A DNA stretch of 64,000 bases from Streptomyces sp. CB02414 (GCF_001905385.1 NZ_LIPF01000002.1:868001-932000); one strand, 5' to 3'. Positions 8,873 through 17,156 are shown, numbered from the stretch's first letter. Translations and numbers: made by a program. The notes: generated by a model not told the origin, from the letters alone.

Positions 8873-9175
8873 CTACTGCTCGGCGTCGCCCTGCTCAGGC
8901 ACCGGCGACTCATTGGCGCCCTCGGGATACGCGACGAAGGTGCCTTTGGCGGGGAGCGTGACGACGAGCCCTCGCTCTCGGAGTTCCCGGACTGCCCGCC
9001 TGGCGGTGAGGTACGCGACTTCGTACTCCTCGCCGAGATCGCGTTCACCGGGCAGCCGCGCCCCCGGCCTCAGGTCACCCGACGCGATACGGGCAGCGAT
9101 GTGGTCCGCCACCTGCATGTAGACGTACGCGATCTTGTTGGGGTCGATCGGCGAACCGCCTGAGTCTGCAGCCAT
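8873..9175 (-). CDS. Short GntR-family transcriptional regulator
   Basis: 100 residues from the ATG at 9173-9175 (GGTGG upstream). It is essentially only a winged helix: YMQVADHIAARIASGDLRPG, ARLPGERDLGEEYEVAYLTA (recognition helix area) and GLVVTLPAKGTFV (wing). There is no effector-binding domain, as in the small GntR/YtrA-like proteins common in Streptomyces. It is divergent from a set of tiny overlapping genes starting at 9330, and the gap holds an inverted repeat at 9230-9253 that is its likely operator. Confidence 0.87.
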   Translation of the reverse strand: MAADSGGSPIDPNKIAYVYMQVADHIAARIASGDLRPGARLPGERDLGEEYEVAYLTARRAVRELRERGLVVTLPAKGTFVAYPEGANESPVPEQGDAEQ

Positions 9176-9229
9176 ACCAACCACCGTAAAACAGCCCTGA
9201 GCTGCAGCGATATGCGCGATGCAGCGTAC

Positions 9230-9253
9230 TGCTATGCACTGACATGCGTAGCA
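9230..9253. promoter_or_regulatory. Inverted repeat, probable GntR operator
   Basis: TGCTATGCA (9230-9238) and TGCGTAGCA (9245-9253) are inverted repeats with one mismatch and a 6-base spacer, placed between the divergent GntR gene and the small genes from 9330. Additional ATGCG/GCAGC half-site-like words lie just to the left (9203-9225), so several dimers could bind. Confidence 0.5.
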
Positions 9254-9329
9254 CTGTAGGCTGCAGGAAACCCCGGCGACGGAGGCAAGCCGCCCCGGGG
9301 CATGGCCGACGCTGCAAAGGAGCGCCAAC

Positions 9330-9620
9330 ATGCTGGACCTTACCGTCCGCTTCCTCGCGTGGATGCTGAGCATCTGCACACCAGGCCCTCAGGGCCGCCA
9401 CCGCCTGGTCGAGGAGCCGCCCTTGCGATTCATCCCCGCACCGCCACCCCGCTTCACCGAACCCCTCGACGGCAACGCCTCCCGCCTCGTACGTGCCTAC
9501 GTCCCGGTGCCGCCCAACCTCCGACACCCAGCCACTTTCGGCATCGGCGTCGGCGTCACTGTGGGCCAGAAGTACATCCCCAACCCCGACAACGCATACG
9601 TACAGGCGGCCACCCGATGA
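9330..9620 (+). CDS. Small hypothetical protein in GntR-linked cluster
   Basis: 96 residues, ATG with AAAGGAG 8 bases upstream. A hydrophobic N terminus (LTVRFLAWMLSICT) is followed by a Pro/Arg-rich, probably disordered remainder. The stop overlaps the next start by ATGA, implying coupled translation with the zinc-ribbon-like protein at 9617. No known domain recognised; the cluster is divergent from the GntR regulator. Confidence 0.62.
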   Translation: MLDLTVRFLAWMLSICTPGPQGRHRLVEEPPLRFIPAPPPRFTEPLDGNASRLVRAYVPVPPNLRHPATFGIGVGVTVGQKYIPNPDNAYVQAATR

Positions 9621-9868
9621 CCCGCCCCGCCCGGCGCATGTGCGCCCGCTGTCAGCGCACCACGGACGAACCGGTTCTGGTCCACGAAGTCCACGCCGCC
9701 ACGGGCCCCGGCTTCAACGTCTACGCATGCCCGGAGTGCGCCCCGCACTATCCGCCGATGCCGGACGACCTCGAGATCCTCGACGCCGCCGCCCGCCGCC
9801 GCTCCCACCTGACGATCCGCGTCTGCGACGCCAACACGGACGGGCCCGCGACCGACTCCACCCCGTGA
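9617..9868 (+). CDS. Small zinc-ribbon-like protein
   Basis: 83 residues from the ATG overlapping the upstream stop. Two CxxC pairs, CARC (residues 9-12) and CPEC (about residues 37-40), are spaced as in a minimal zinc ribbon. The rest is polar with no membrane segment. Its role is unknown; similar tiny CxxC proteins often accompany short GntR regulators in streptomycetes. Confidence 0.62.
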   Translation: MTRPARRMCARCQRTTDEPVLVHEVHAATGPGFNVYACPECAPHYPPMPDDLEILDAAARRRSHLTIRVCDANTDGPATDSTP

Positions 9869-9960
9869 TCGAAGTCCACGCCGACGCCCCCACCGGGCCA
9901 ACCCCCTGTTCACGGGCACATCCACCCTGCACGTGCGCAGGGCGCCGACCGACCCTGTAG
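9865..9960 (+). CDS. Very small ORF coupled to zinc-ribbon gene
   Basis: 31 codons from a GTG that overlaps the upstream stop (GTGA). The peptide has three Cys in its second half (TPCSRAHPPCTCAG) and no other recognisable feature. The exact 4-base overlap is the main reason to list it; it could equally be chance open frame in high-GC DNA. Confidence 0.33.
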   Translation: MIEVHADAPTGPTPCSRAHPPCTCAGRRPTL

Positions 9961-9989
9961 CGAGAGCGGAACACTCACAACACCGGCCA

Positions 9990-10025
9990 CGGCTCCGGAC
10001 GCAGCACATCCTGCGCCCGGAGCCG
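9990..10025 (+). terminator. Strong hairpin terminator of the small-gene cluster
   Basis: CGGCTCCGG-A-CGCAG (9990-10004) pairs with CTGCG-C-CCGGAGCCG (10011-10025) around a 6-base loop, a 14-pair stem with one A-C mismatch. It lies 30 bases after the last small ORF. There is no U tract, as is usual in Streptomyces. Confidence 0.7.
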
Positions 10026-10185
10026 CGCCCCGCCTTGGCACAATCAGGACACAGTTGCAACGCCATATCGCCCCCGGACACCCGAAATGATCCGTTTCTC
10101 GGGGTAGTTCGCTCTGGCGAAACGAGCAACCTCATCGATAACGTCTGTGCTCTTGACTGAACCTTTGTCTCACGGGGAGTCCACT

Positions 10186-10836
10186 GTGAAGCGCCACTCT
10201 TTGCCCGTTGCTGCCGCGCTGGCGGCATCAGCAGCACTGCTGCTGACCGCGTGCGGCGACGGGAAGGACAAGTCCGATACGAACGACGCGATCGCGGGGG
10301 CGGAGACAGGCGGGGCGAAGCCGTCGGCCTCGTCTGAGGCGGAGGGGGCAGTTGACCGTCCCGAGATCGCGCTTCCGGACGATCTCACGGACACGTTCCA
10401 GGGGTGGAGGGCCGCGGACAACACTCAGGACGCGGTCCTCAAGGATGTCGCCCAACGCATCGACGCCACCAACTACGCTATTACCCAAGGGAACCCCGAG
10501 CTCTCGGCGCTGCGCTTTTACTACACCGGTGCCGCCCTCGGTGAAGCGCAGGACTGGGTTCAGTCCATCGTCGGCGACGGTTACACGATCACGGGCGAGA
10601 ACCGCTACTACAACGCCAAGGTCGACGTCTTCGACTCGGCCTCCGCAGGCGTCGTCTACTGCGAGGATCAAGGCAAGGCCTACGCCAAAGACCGGAAGTC
10701 AGAGAAGGTCTTCAAGACCGAGGTGACCGACAAGTCGTACGTCCTCTACACCGCGCGCCTGGAGAAGAACGCACAAGGCGTCTGGCAGACGACGAAGCTC
10801 ACGTCGCAGAGGGGGCACGAGTCATGCACTCCGTGA
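10186..10836 (+). CDS. Lipoprotein of unknown function
   Basis: 216 residues from a GTG (GGGGAG upstream), chosen over an in-frame ATG at 10147 because it puts a standard signal peptide at the N terminus with lipobox LTAC (Cys23). A Ser/Glu/Ala linker leads into a globular part with many Tyr (RFYYTGAALGEAQDWVQ, YTITGENRYYNAKV). The last 13 bases overlap the next gene, so the two exported proteins are made together. A TTGACT at 10154-10159 may be a -35 element. Family not recognised. Confidence 0.78.
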   Translation: MKRHSLPVAAALAASAALLLTACGDGKDKSDTNDAIAGAETGGAKPSASSEAEGAVDRPEIALPDDLTDTFQGWRAADNTQDAVLKDVAQRIDATNYAITQGNPELSALRFYYTGAALGEAQDWVQSIVGDGYTITGENRYYNAKVDVFDSASAGVVYCEDQGKAYAKDRKSEKVFKTEVTDKSYVLYTARLEKNAQGVWQTTKLTSQRGHESCTP

Positions 10837-11867
10837 CCATGCGCCGCCGAATCATAGTGACCGGCCTGCTCGCCGGAGCTCTCGCTCTCGCCGTGCCCGG
10901 CACGGCATCCGCAGACTGGCCGCCCAGCAAGGGCACCCAGGGCGACACCCAACAGAGCGGAAGCTCCAGCGGCGGCACCCTCATCTCAAGGGTGACGTAC
11001 TCGGGTTCTGCACGCCCCAGCGGCGGTGGCAACGCCGTGCAGCCCGTGTCCGACTGGACTCCGCCCGCCTGCTGGTACGAACCGCGTTCCGTCCCCGAGT
11101 TCAGTCGGCACGTCGAGACGATGTACGAGGAGACCGTCAACACACCGGGCCAGCACAGCTACGCCAAAACTGCGGTCGGCCAGTTCCGGGACATGTACAA
11201 GGACGGCGAGTACAAGGACTACAACAAGGAAAAGGCGGACGAAGGAGCTTGGTGGGTCGCCGTCCAGAACCCCGATCGCCTGGACGATCCCGCCAGCATG
11301 GAATGCGACAAGCTCCCCTTCTGGGTGGAGAACAACGAGGATCCTGGCGTGGAGCAGGCGGTTACACCCGAGATGCTCGCCGAAGCCGCCTACAGCGCCA
11401 TCCAGTTGCCCGAGACCCGCGTCACGCTCGCTCCGGAGAACGCAGCCAAGGTCAACCTTCCCACCTGGGCCTGGCTGGACAAATCCGAGTTCAAGGAGAC
11501 GTCGGTCACGGCCTCCCTCAACGTCGCCGGCCTCAATATCCAGGCCACCACCACGGCCAAGCCCGTGTCACTCAAGCTGGAGCCGGGTACGCCGGACGCG
11601 GAGACGTACCCCAGGTCGGGTGCGTGCACGTTCGACGAGGACGGGTCGGTCGGGGAGCCGTACGCCAAGGGCAAGGCCGAGCGGACACCGCCCTGCGGCA
11701 TCAAGTACCTCCGCTCCTCCGGAGACGGCACCTTCGACCTCCAGGCCACCATCACCTGGGACATCGCCTGGACCGGAACCGGCGGCACGGGCGGCGACCT
11801 GCCGGACGGGACCTTCGGCAACAACCAGGCGGTCACCGTGCAGGAGGTTCAGGCGGTCAATCGGTGA
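10824..11867 (+). CDS. Secreted protein of unknown function
   Basis: 347 residues with a Sec-type signal peptide (RRRIIVTGLLAGALALAV, cleavage near TASA-DWPP). GAGGGGG precedes the ATG. The mature protein has four Cys (CWYEPR, CDKLPF, GACTFDED, PPCGIKYL) that could form two disulfides and a Gly-rich C terminus. The immediate upstream partner is a lipoprotein (13-base overlap), and the next gene downstream encodes a WXG100-like protein. This suggests an envelope complex or secreted substrate linked to the type VII-like locus. No domain recognised. Confidence 0.75.
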   Translation: MHSVTMRRRIIVTGLLAGALALAVPGTASADWPPSKGTQGDTQQSGSSSGGTLISRVTYSGSARPSGGGNAVQPVSDWTPPACWYEPRSVPEFSRHVETMYEETVNTPGQHSYAKTAVGQFRDMYKDGEYKDYNKEKADEGAWWVAVQNPDRLDDPASMECDKLPFWVENNEDPGVEQAVTPEMLAEAAYSAIQLPETRVTLAPENAAKVNLPTWAWLDKSEFKETSVTASLNVAGLNIQATTTAKPVSLKLEPGTPDAETYPRSGACTFDEDGSVGEPYAKGKAERTPPCGIKYLRSSGDGTFDLQATITWDIAWTGTGGTGGDLPDGTFGNNQAVTVQEVQAVNR

Positions 11868-11950
11868 GCAGACGGCTCTGAAGGTGGATTCCACAGACTC
11901 AGCAGCTCAGGCGTCGATGGCAGACCACGGAAGAACGGGAGGAGCAGACG

Positions 11951-12256
11951 GTGTCTTTTCTGCGATTTGCAAGCGATGAAGTGATGGGCATGGCCGGGGC
12001 CCTCGAGACCAGTGGCGGCCAGATGAAGTCCGCCTCGAAGGAGATGAAACACGCCGACTCAAAACAGATGGGCCACAGCGGCCTCGAATCGGCCTGTGAC
12101 GATTTCGCCGACTCCTGGGACTACGGCTTCGGCCAGCTGTCGAAAGTGACGAAAGGCGTGTCGAAGTTCGCCAAGAAGGCGTCGGAGGAATTCACCAAGC
12201 TAGATCAGAAACTCTATGACGAGATGAAGAAGAAGCAGGCGGAGTCCGGTAAGTAG
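11951..12256 (+). CDS. WXG100/ESAT-6-like small protein
   Basis: 101 residues from a GTG with GGGAGGAG upstream. It is all helical, with the turn motif SWDYGFGQL at the middle (residues 55-63) between two helices, the hallmark arrangement of WXG100 type VII secretion targets (here W-D-Y-G rather than W-x-G). The C terminus is Lys-rich and contains YDEMKKKQ, comparable to the YxxxD/E export signal region. It stands on the opposite strand to its presumed large partner at 13024-14394. Confidence 0.75.
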   Translation: MSFLRFASDEVMGMAGALETSGGQMKSASKEMKHADSKQMGHSGLESACDDFADSWDYGFGQLSKVTKGVSKFAKKASEEFTKLDQKLYDEMKKKQAESGK

Positions 12257-12280
12257 TCTAAATATGGCGGTCTGCCGAGC

Positions 12281-13027
12281 TCAGCGGTTCTGCTGCGCCA
12301 CGTCGAACGTAAACGTGCGGCCTATCTGCGCCAGCCGTCCACAGTAGGAATCGAGCAGGAATACCGAGGGCGTGGAGATGGTCACGTAGACGCAGTAGTC
12401 CCGCGGCGCGGGGACGATCAGCTGGAGCGATGCCACGGGCAGAGTGGGTCGAAGCGCCCCGACGGGACTGTCGGCGTCCAGGACCCCGCTCTCCGTCATG
12501 AAGCGTGCCGGCAGCGTGAGCAGGCGGAGTGACGCTGACATCACGCCTGGCCCGCAGGGCAGTTTGGCTGCCAATAGCATGTCCTGACGCCCCTGTGCGC
12601 CTTTGCCCAGGTCGAAGTCCAATTCTTGCGGTTCACTCTCGCCGGCGAAAAATTTCTCGTACTTCGCCCGGTAAATGCCTTCAGCCGTCAGGAGCCGGTC
12701 GTAGTGCCCGCTCGGGCGCACAGTGACCGCGAGCAGCCCCATGGACAGTCGCTCCTCGCCCGAGACATTTTCGGTCCCCAGACACATCGCCGTCAGATCG
12801 ACGGTGTCATCGCCTCCTGCGGAGAAACCGGGGAGGGCAGCACGCATTTGTTGCGTCGCGGAGTCCAACTGCTGCTCGTCGGCGTCCGGTACCAGCCGTG
12901 CAAGCGCCTCACGCCAGCCGTCGGCGGCTCCCGGATCGGGAAGTCGGACGAACTCGTCGGGAACGGTGCACTGGAAGGCATAGGGAACCGCGCGACGAGC
13001 GGCCGCGTCGATCGGCGTCTGTGTCAT
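12281..13027 (-). CDS. Alpha/beta partner protein of the WXG-like gene (unknown function)
   Basis: 248 residues from the ATG that overlaps the stop of the upstream large WXG-like gene (ATGA). Soluble, no signal peptide. The N-terminal stretch YAFQCTVPDEFVRLPD and the C-terminal hydrophobic strands (YCVYVTISTPSVFLLDSYC) echo the general plan of the proteins at 15327 and 15878. The order large WXG-like protein then this soluble protein recurs in the neighbouring module, so a chaperone, immunity or secretion-adaptor role is plausible. This is inference from context; no family recognised. Confidence 0.68.
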   Translation of the reverse strand: MTQTPIDAAARRAVPYAFQCTVPDEFVRLPDPGAADGWREALARLVPDADEQQLDSATQQMRAALPGFSAGGDDTVDLTAMCLGTENVSGEERLSMGLLAVTVRPSGHYDRLLTAEGIYRAKYEKFFAGESEPQELDFDLGKGAQGRQDMLLAAKLPCGPGVMSASLRLLTLPARFMTESGVLDADSPVGALRPTLPVASLQLIVPAPRDYCVYVTISTPSVFLLDSYCGRLAQIGRTFTFDVAQQNR

Positions 13028-14394
13028 GCGGCAGTCCCGAAGTTGGAGGGCTGCAAGCCCTTGGTGAAGCTTTCGCCAGCCGATGTGAGTGTGGTGGCGG
13101 TGTCGAACCGGGGCCCCAGCGGACCGGGCGCCATCGTATTCGGCTCGTTGTCCGGCGCCTCGTACGCGGCGAATCCGGCTCCCGGGCCGACCACCGGTAT
13201 GTCGGAGATGTTCCAGTCGCCGTCCAGCCACCGGCCGTCATTGGTGTTGGAACCGATGGCGAAACCCGCACCGGTCACCGTGCCGACGACATCGAGCGCC
13301 TTGCCCGTGGCGACGTGCACCCAACCCTGCCCCGCTCTGGCGAATCCGCGCAGCGAGCCGGCCATGCCACTGGGGATCTTCGCGATGTTCCCCCAGGCCC
13401 CCGGCCCGATCCTGCCCAGGGTGGCCATGAGGCCCTGGGAAGCCCTCAGAGACCGGCCGGACTGAACGAGTGCCCGCCCGGCCTGCGCCAGCTTCGCACC
13501 GGCGAGGGAAGCGCCACCGGCGACGACTCCAAGCGCGTCCCAGGCCAGAGTCTCCCAGGTGACACCCTCCGCCCCACCGATCATCGCGGCGCTGTGGGCG
13601 GCGAGAGCACCGACACCGACGATGAACCCGATGAGCCCCAGCGCTCCCACGCCGGTACCGAGCATGAGGGCGACCAGGCAGACCACACCGATCACCATGG
13701 CGATGTCGGCGAGGATGTCCCCGACCAGCTTCCAGAAGTTGGGGTCGCTGAGGACGTTCCAGGCATCGGCCAGGAACTCGGTGAAACCGTCCACGAGGTC
13801 GTCGAACCAGCCGGGCTCGGGCGGTGCGTCGTCCGCCGCCTCCTTGACCGTGCGTGCCGTCGCGTCCGCCGCCGAGATGTACTCCACGTTCAGGGCGCTA
13901 GCCCTTGCCCGCACGGCTTCCAACTCGTCATTCGCCGCGTCGTACGCCCTCTCCTTGCCCTTCTTGTCCTTCTCGTACTCTTCCTTTTCTTTGTCCGTCA
14001 TCTGTGACGTGTCGTCGGAGGCACCGTCGAGGTCACCCTTGGCACTGCTCACCTTGCGTGCGGCCGCCGCCGCCTCTTCCTCCAGCTTGCGCGCCCGTGT
14101 CTGGAACCCGTCGAGACTCGTCTCCCAGTTGGACAGCGCACGGTGAGCAGACCCGACCGAGTCGAGGGCCCGCTTGAGATAGGGCGGGATCTTGTCGACG
14201 GACTCCGTGAACACCTCGGCGGCCTTTCCGGCCCAGATGCCGTCGGACGTGCCGATTTTGCCGAGTTGGGTCTGCGCCGTACCACTCTCCCGGTTGACAC
14301 GGCCGATCGCGGACACCATCAGGCGCACCGTCTCCAGATCGCCCGGAGCCGGATCGAACCCGAGGTTGGGGTATTTCGACGAACCCACTGCCAT
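13024..14394 (-). CDS. Large WXG-like protein with hydrophobic middle, putative type VII secretion substrate
   Basis: 456 residues. The N-terminal helical region contains the turn motif GIWAGKAAEVF (about residues 52-62), a variant of the W-x-G of type VII targets, followed by a long Lys/Glu-rich coiled coil (residues 95-170). A hydrophobic cluster (about residues 225-275, MVIGVVCLVALMLG and FIVGVGALAAH) and a Gly/Ala-rich C terminus follow. Such long N-WXG proteins are commonly exported toxins or scaffold proteins, but no toxin catalytic motif is seen here. Coupled to the soluble partner at 12281 and divergent from the membrane protein at 14551. Confidence 0.72.
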   Translation of the reverse strand: MAVGSSKYPNLGFDPAPGDLETVRLMVSAIGRVNRESGTAQTQLGKIGTSDGIWAGKAAEVFTESVDKIPPYLKRALDSVGSAHRALSNWETSLDGFQTRARKLEEEAAAAARKVSSAKGDLDGASDDTSQMTDKEKEEYEKDKKGKERAYDAANDELEAVRARASALNVEYISAADATARTVKEAADDAPPEPGWFDDLVDGFTEFLADAWNVLSDPNFWKLVGDILADIAMVIGVVCLVALMLGTGVGALGLIGFIVGVGALAAHSAAMIGGAEGVTWETLAWDALGVVAGGASLAGAKLAQAGRALVQSGRSLRASQGLMATLGRIGPGAWGNIAKIPSGMAGSLRGFARAGQGWVHVATGKALDVVGTVTGAGFAIGSNTNDGRWLDGDWNISDIPVVGPGAGFAAYEAPDNEPNTMAPGPLGPRFDTATTLTSAGESFTKGLQPSNFGTAA

Positions 14395-14550
14395 CCCCCT
14401 ACATGTCGCGCCCCCGCCGCTAGGGGCTTGGCTGGCCTAGTGATAGGAAGCTATCCGTGAGGCGAGTGGTTCCCCCGCCGCCGATGAACACGGTAACCGT
14501 GTCCTGACACCTTCCGACGACCCGGCCCCGGCCCCACTCCAGGAGGTTCG

Positions 14551-15162
14551 ATGTTCCTGCAGCCTCAGCTGAAAGCACTGCTGCGGGACAGTGCGCAAGT
14601 TGTCGAACGGCACGACGCCCGCAACCTGCAGCGGTCATGGCGCAAGTTCGCGGCCTTCGCCTATGTCGCCGAGCAGTACGGGTACCGCTATGAAGGACTG
14701 TCGTCGATTTCGCCCAAGGGAAGCCCGAACCCGTACTTCTCCTTCCGACGTCTGCCGGACGCACCGGAACGGTCCGCCTGGGTCGCCCAGCACTTCCCCA
14801 CCGCGCTACAGGGAGGGCAGCTGCCCGGCATGCGGGCCGGCGGGACTCGCCTGCGTCCACTGGCCGAGGCGCAGCGTGACGTCGAGCTCCTGCACGCCCG
14901 CATCATGGTTGACTACAGCCGGACCCATGGGCGACGAGGTCTGACTGCCCTGCTGGTCATTCCCGTGGTCATGCTCATTCCGCTCTCCCAGACCGGCTTC
15001 ACGCAGCAGGCGCTTCTCGTGTGCGCGGCGATCTGGCTGTTCTTCGCAGCGCTGTTCGCGACCGGCCTGTACATCGCACGGCACAGGTACGCGAAGTACA
15101 GGCGCGTCCTTCAGGAGTCAGGCGTCGACTGGCCGCCGAACCCGTCTCCCTCATCGCCGTAG
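14551..15162 (+). CDS. Two-helix membrane protein of the secretion-linked module
   Basis: 203 residues with a perfect AGGAGG 4 bases before the ATG. The N-terminal soluble half contains AEQYGYRYEGL, similar in position to the tyrosine/aspartate motif of the membrane proteins at 4041 and 16573. Two membrane helices lie near residues 130-177 and a short basic tail ends the protein. Divergent from the large WXG-like gene at 13024, so the two probably share a control region. Its last 12 bases overlap the convergent small gene at 15151. Confidence 0.7.
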   Translation: MFLQPQLKALLRDSAQVVERHDARNLQRSWRKFAAFAYVAEQYGYRYEGLSSISPKGSPNPYFSFRRLPDAPERSAWVAQHFPTALQGGQLPGMRAGGTRLRPLAEAQRDVELLHARIMVDYSRTHGRRGLTALLVIPVVMLIPLSQTGFTQQALLVCAAIWLFFAALFATGLYIARHRYAKYRRVLQESGVDWPPNPSPSSP

Positions 15163-15327
15163 GAGCCGACCATGAGGTTGGCCAGGGCGGTTCACGGCCT
15201 CCGTAGCCAGCACCTCGGCCTCGGCCTTGGTCCCGTCGCGCAGCGTGAGATCAACCCAGCCGGGCTGGAACTCAAAGGTGCACTCGAAGGCCTCATCCAG
15301 CGGAGCGGGATCGCCCGGGCAAAGCAT
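15151..15327 (-). CDS. Small overlapping gene, 58 residues
   Basis: The ATG overlaps the stop of the gene at 15327-15881 as TGATG, and the frame has good third-position GC, with residues such as EAFECTFEFQPGWVDLTL and TKAEAEVLATEAV that look like genuine protein rather than antisense shadow. The 3' end overlaps the convergent gene 14551-15162 by 12 bases. It closes the minus-strand operon starting at 19095. Function unknown; the strand-rich core suggests it might complete or cap the preceding protein. Confidence 0.5.
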   Translation of the reverse strand: MLCPGDPAPLDEAFECTFEFQPGWVDLTLRDGTKAEAEVLATEAVNRPGQPHGRLLRR

Positions 15328-15881
15328 CAGATCCACCGGAGAGAATGGGCAATGGCCTCGCACAGATTCCCCATGGGGCCGGCCGTGCCACTGAGCGGTA
15401 CCGCGAAGGCCAGGTGGAGGTACCCCACATCGCCGGGCATCCGTACGTGGTAGTCCAGACTCGATTCCCTGCGGAGCCGCACCGCCTGGCCGGCAGGCAG
15501 GCCGACGACTTCCACCTCGGCTTCGGGTCCTGTCCGCTCGGCCACCGCCGCGGCGAACTCCTCCGGTGTCGGCGCCATGCCTCGGGGCATGGGTGGCCAC
15601 GAGATCAGCAGTGAGGCCGGAGTGGTGGTCCCTCCGGGCACTTCCGTCCGCAGGAAGAACTCGAGCGCACCACGGGAAAGGCCGTGCTCGGCGGTGTTGC
15701 GAAGGGTGGTCCAGATGCTGCGGGAAGTCTCCGCCGAGGTACGGACTTCCGCGAATTCCTTGTCCACGAAGGTCTTCAACTGGCCACGCCAGCGCTCTTT
15801 CGTGAGATCGACGCGGAACCAGTCGCGGGGGACGAGGAGGCGGTAGTCCGACGGCGGCAATTCGGGCTCGGGCACCGTCAT
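15327..15881 (-). CDS. Soluble partner protein of WXG-like module (unknown function)
   Basis: 184 residues from the ATG overlapping the stop of the previous gene (ATGA). It starts with YRLLVPRDWFRVDLTKERW and ends in a strand-helix unit (YLHLAFAVPLSG, then EAIAHSLRWI). The same N-terminal aromatic/Val pattern and C-terminal VP-LP-G strand occur in its neighbour at 15878, and more weakly at 12281, so these may be a small divergent family. No catalytic motif visible. Probably cytoplasmic; chaperone, adaptor or immunity roles are guesses from context. Confidence 0.7.
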   Translation of the reverse strand: MTVPEPELPPSDYRLLVPRDWFRVDLTKERWRGQLKTFVDKEFAEVRTSAETSRSIWTTLRNTAEHGLSRGALEFFLRTEVPGGTTTPASLLISWPPMPRGMAPTPEEFAAAVAERTGPEAEVEVVGLPAGQAVRLRRESSLDYHVRMPGDVGYLHLAFAVPLSGTAGPMGNLCEAIAHSLRWI

Positions 15882-16576
15882 GCTGCCGCCGACGAGGTGA
15901 TGACCGGTGAACCGTCTGCGTGGAACAGCCGGATGCTGCTGATGGTGTTGCCGAACATCGTGGAAAAGACGTCCCAGCCTGCCATGGTCGAGGTCGACAT
16001 CTCCATCATGAACGTGGTGCCGTTGGGCAGCGGTACGAAGACGCGTATGAACCACGTCGGGAACGTGAGGTCTTCGCCCGTCTCGGTGAGCTCACCAAGT
16101 AGCTTGTCGTGCCGCGCACCGATGTACGAGACGGCAGATCCGCAGGGGGTATCAATCCGGGACACCTCAGCATCGCCCAGACCGCGCAGGCTCTGGGCAA
16201 TCGCCTTCACCGCGCCCGCTACGTCGGCTGCATCCGGACTGTCCACCAGGCCGGCGAACACCGTCGCGGTGCAGGGCGAGTCGTCGACTGCGGTGACGCA
16301 GATACTGGCGTACTCCGCTCCGCTGGCCAGCAGGTCGTCGACGCCCAGCGCGCAAGTGACCGCGAGCGCCGTCTGAGCCTCGTCCCCTGCGCCCGGCAGC
16401 GCTTTCTCCACAAGCTCGCCCAGCAGTCGCACGGCCTCGTCGTCGTCCGTCTCGTGGATCGGTATGTCGTGGAAGATCTCCGGCATCACCCAGCGCACGT
16501 GGATGTCGTCGGCGTGCAGTGCGACCGGAGCGGGGTGGGTCGGTATCAACTCGGCGAGTTCGGGCTGGCTGGTCAC
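15878..16576 (-). CDS. Soluble partner protein of WXG-like module (unknown function)
   Basis: 232 residues from a GTG that overlaps the upstream stop (GTGA). An acidic N-terminal region (HETDDDEAVRLLGELVEKAL) leads to a C-terminal part with FIRVFVPLPNGTTFMMEMS and a helix ending in ISSIRLFHADG, matching the layout of the gene that follows at 15327. The hydrophobic patch VTCALGVDDLLASGAEYA could be buried core. No signal peptide or membrane helix. Translationally coupled on both sides. Confidence 0.7.
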   Translation of the reverse strand: MTSQPELAELIPTHPAPVALHADDIHVRWVMPEIFHDIPIHETDDDEAVRLLGELVEKALPGAGDEAQTALAVTCALGVDDLLASGAEYASICVTAVDDSPCTATVFAGLVDSPDAADVAGAVKAIAQSLRGLGDAEVSRIDTPCGSAVSYIGARHDKLLGELTETGEDLTFPTWFIRVFVPLPNGTTFMMEMSTSTMAGWDVFSTMFGNTISSIRLFHADGSPVITSSAAA

Positions 16577-17145
16577 GGGGACTGTTCCTTCTCGGGCACG
16601 GGACGTTCGGGCGCTTCGGGAAAGAACTTCCGCGAGGTGGCGTACATGCCGTAATAGGGGTACAGGCGCGGGATGTCGGCACCGCCCTTGCGGGCGACAC
16701 CGACGATCTTGCGATACAGGCGGGCTCGGCAACGCACATTACGGGCGACGGGGTCTTGGAGGCTGCGTCGCCGCACGAGGTATCCGCCGAGGATCACGGC
16801 GCTCAAGATGACGGCGTCCACCGCGATGAACGTAATCTGGAACTGGCGTGTTTTCTGGGAGGCGACCAGATCCCAGAAGGGCCACGCCCCCACGCCGAAG
16901 ACGAACAGCGGGACAGCGAGCAGGCAGCCGATGAAACCGCCCTTCTCCGTGTCCTCACGCCGCTGGAACAGCATCCAGTGGACGGCCCTGTCGTCGAGGA
17001 AGTCGAAGCGCACCTCCCGGCCGTAGCGTTCCGCCGCGGCCCTGGCCTCCGGAACGGAAGCCACGACGGACGCGGGGACCATGCTGTGCTCGGTGCCTTG
17101 GTCGTCGATGAACTTCCCGGGATCCAGGGAATGGTAATCGCTCAC
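16573..17145 (-). CDS. Two-helix membrane protein of the secretion-linked module
   Basis: 190 residues from a GTG with AAGGAG upstream. The soluble N terminus carries REVRFDFLDDRAVHWML, two membrane helices lie near residues 70-92 and 105-125, and the C-terminal domain is basic with several Tyr (LYPYYGMYATS). Similar motif and topology to the proteins at 4041 and 14551 suggest three paralogous membrane partners in this region. Starts 11 bases after the stop of the large WXG-like gene at 17157. Confidence 0.7.
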   Translation of the reverse strand: MSDYHSLDPGKFIDDQGTEHSMVPASVVASVPEARAAAERYGREVRFDFLDDRAVHWMLFQRREDTEKGGFIGCLLAVPLFVFGVGAWPFWDLVASQKTRQFQITFIAVDAVILSAVILGGYLVRRRSLQDPVARNVRCRARLYRKIVGVARKGGADIPRLYPYYGMYATSRKFFPEAPERPVPEKEQSP

Positions 17146-17156
17146 GGGTCGTCTCC

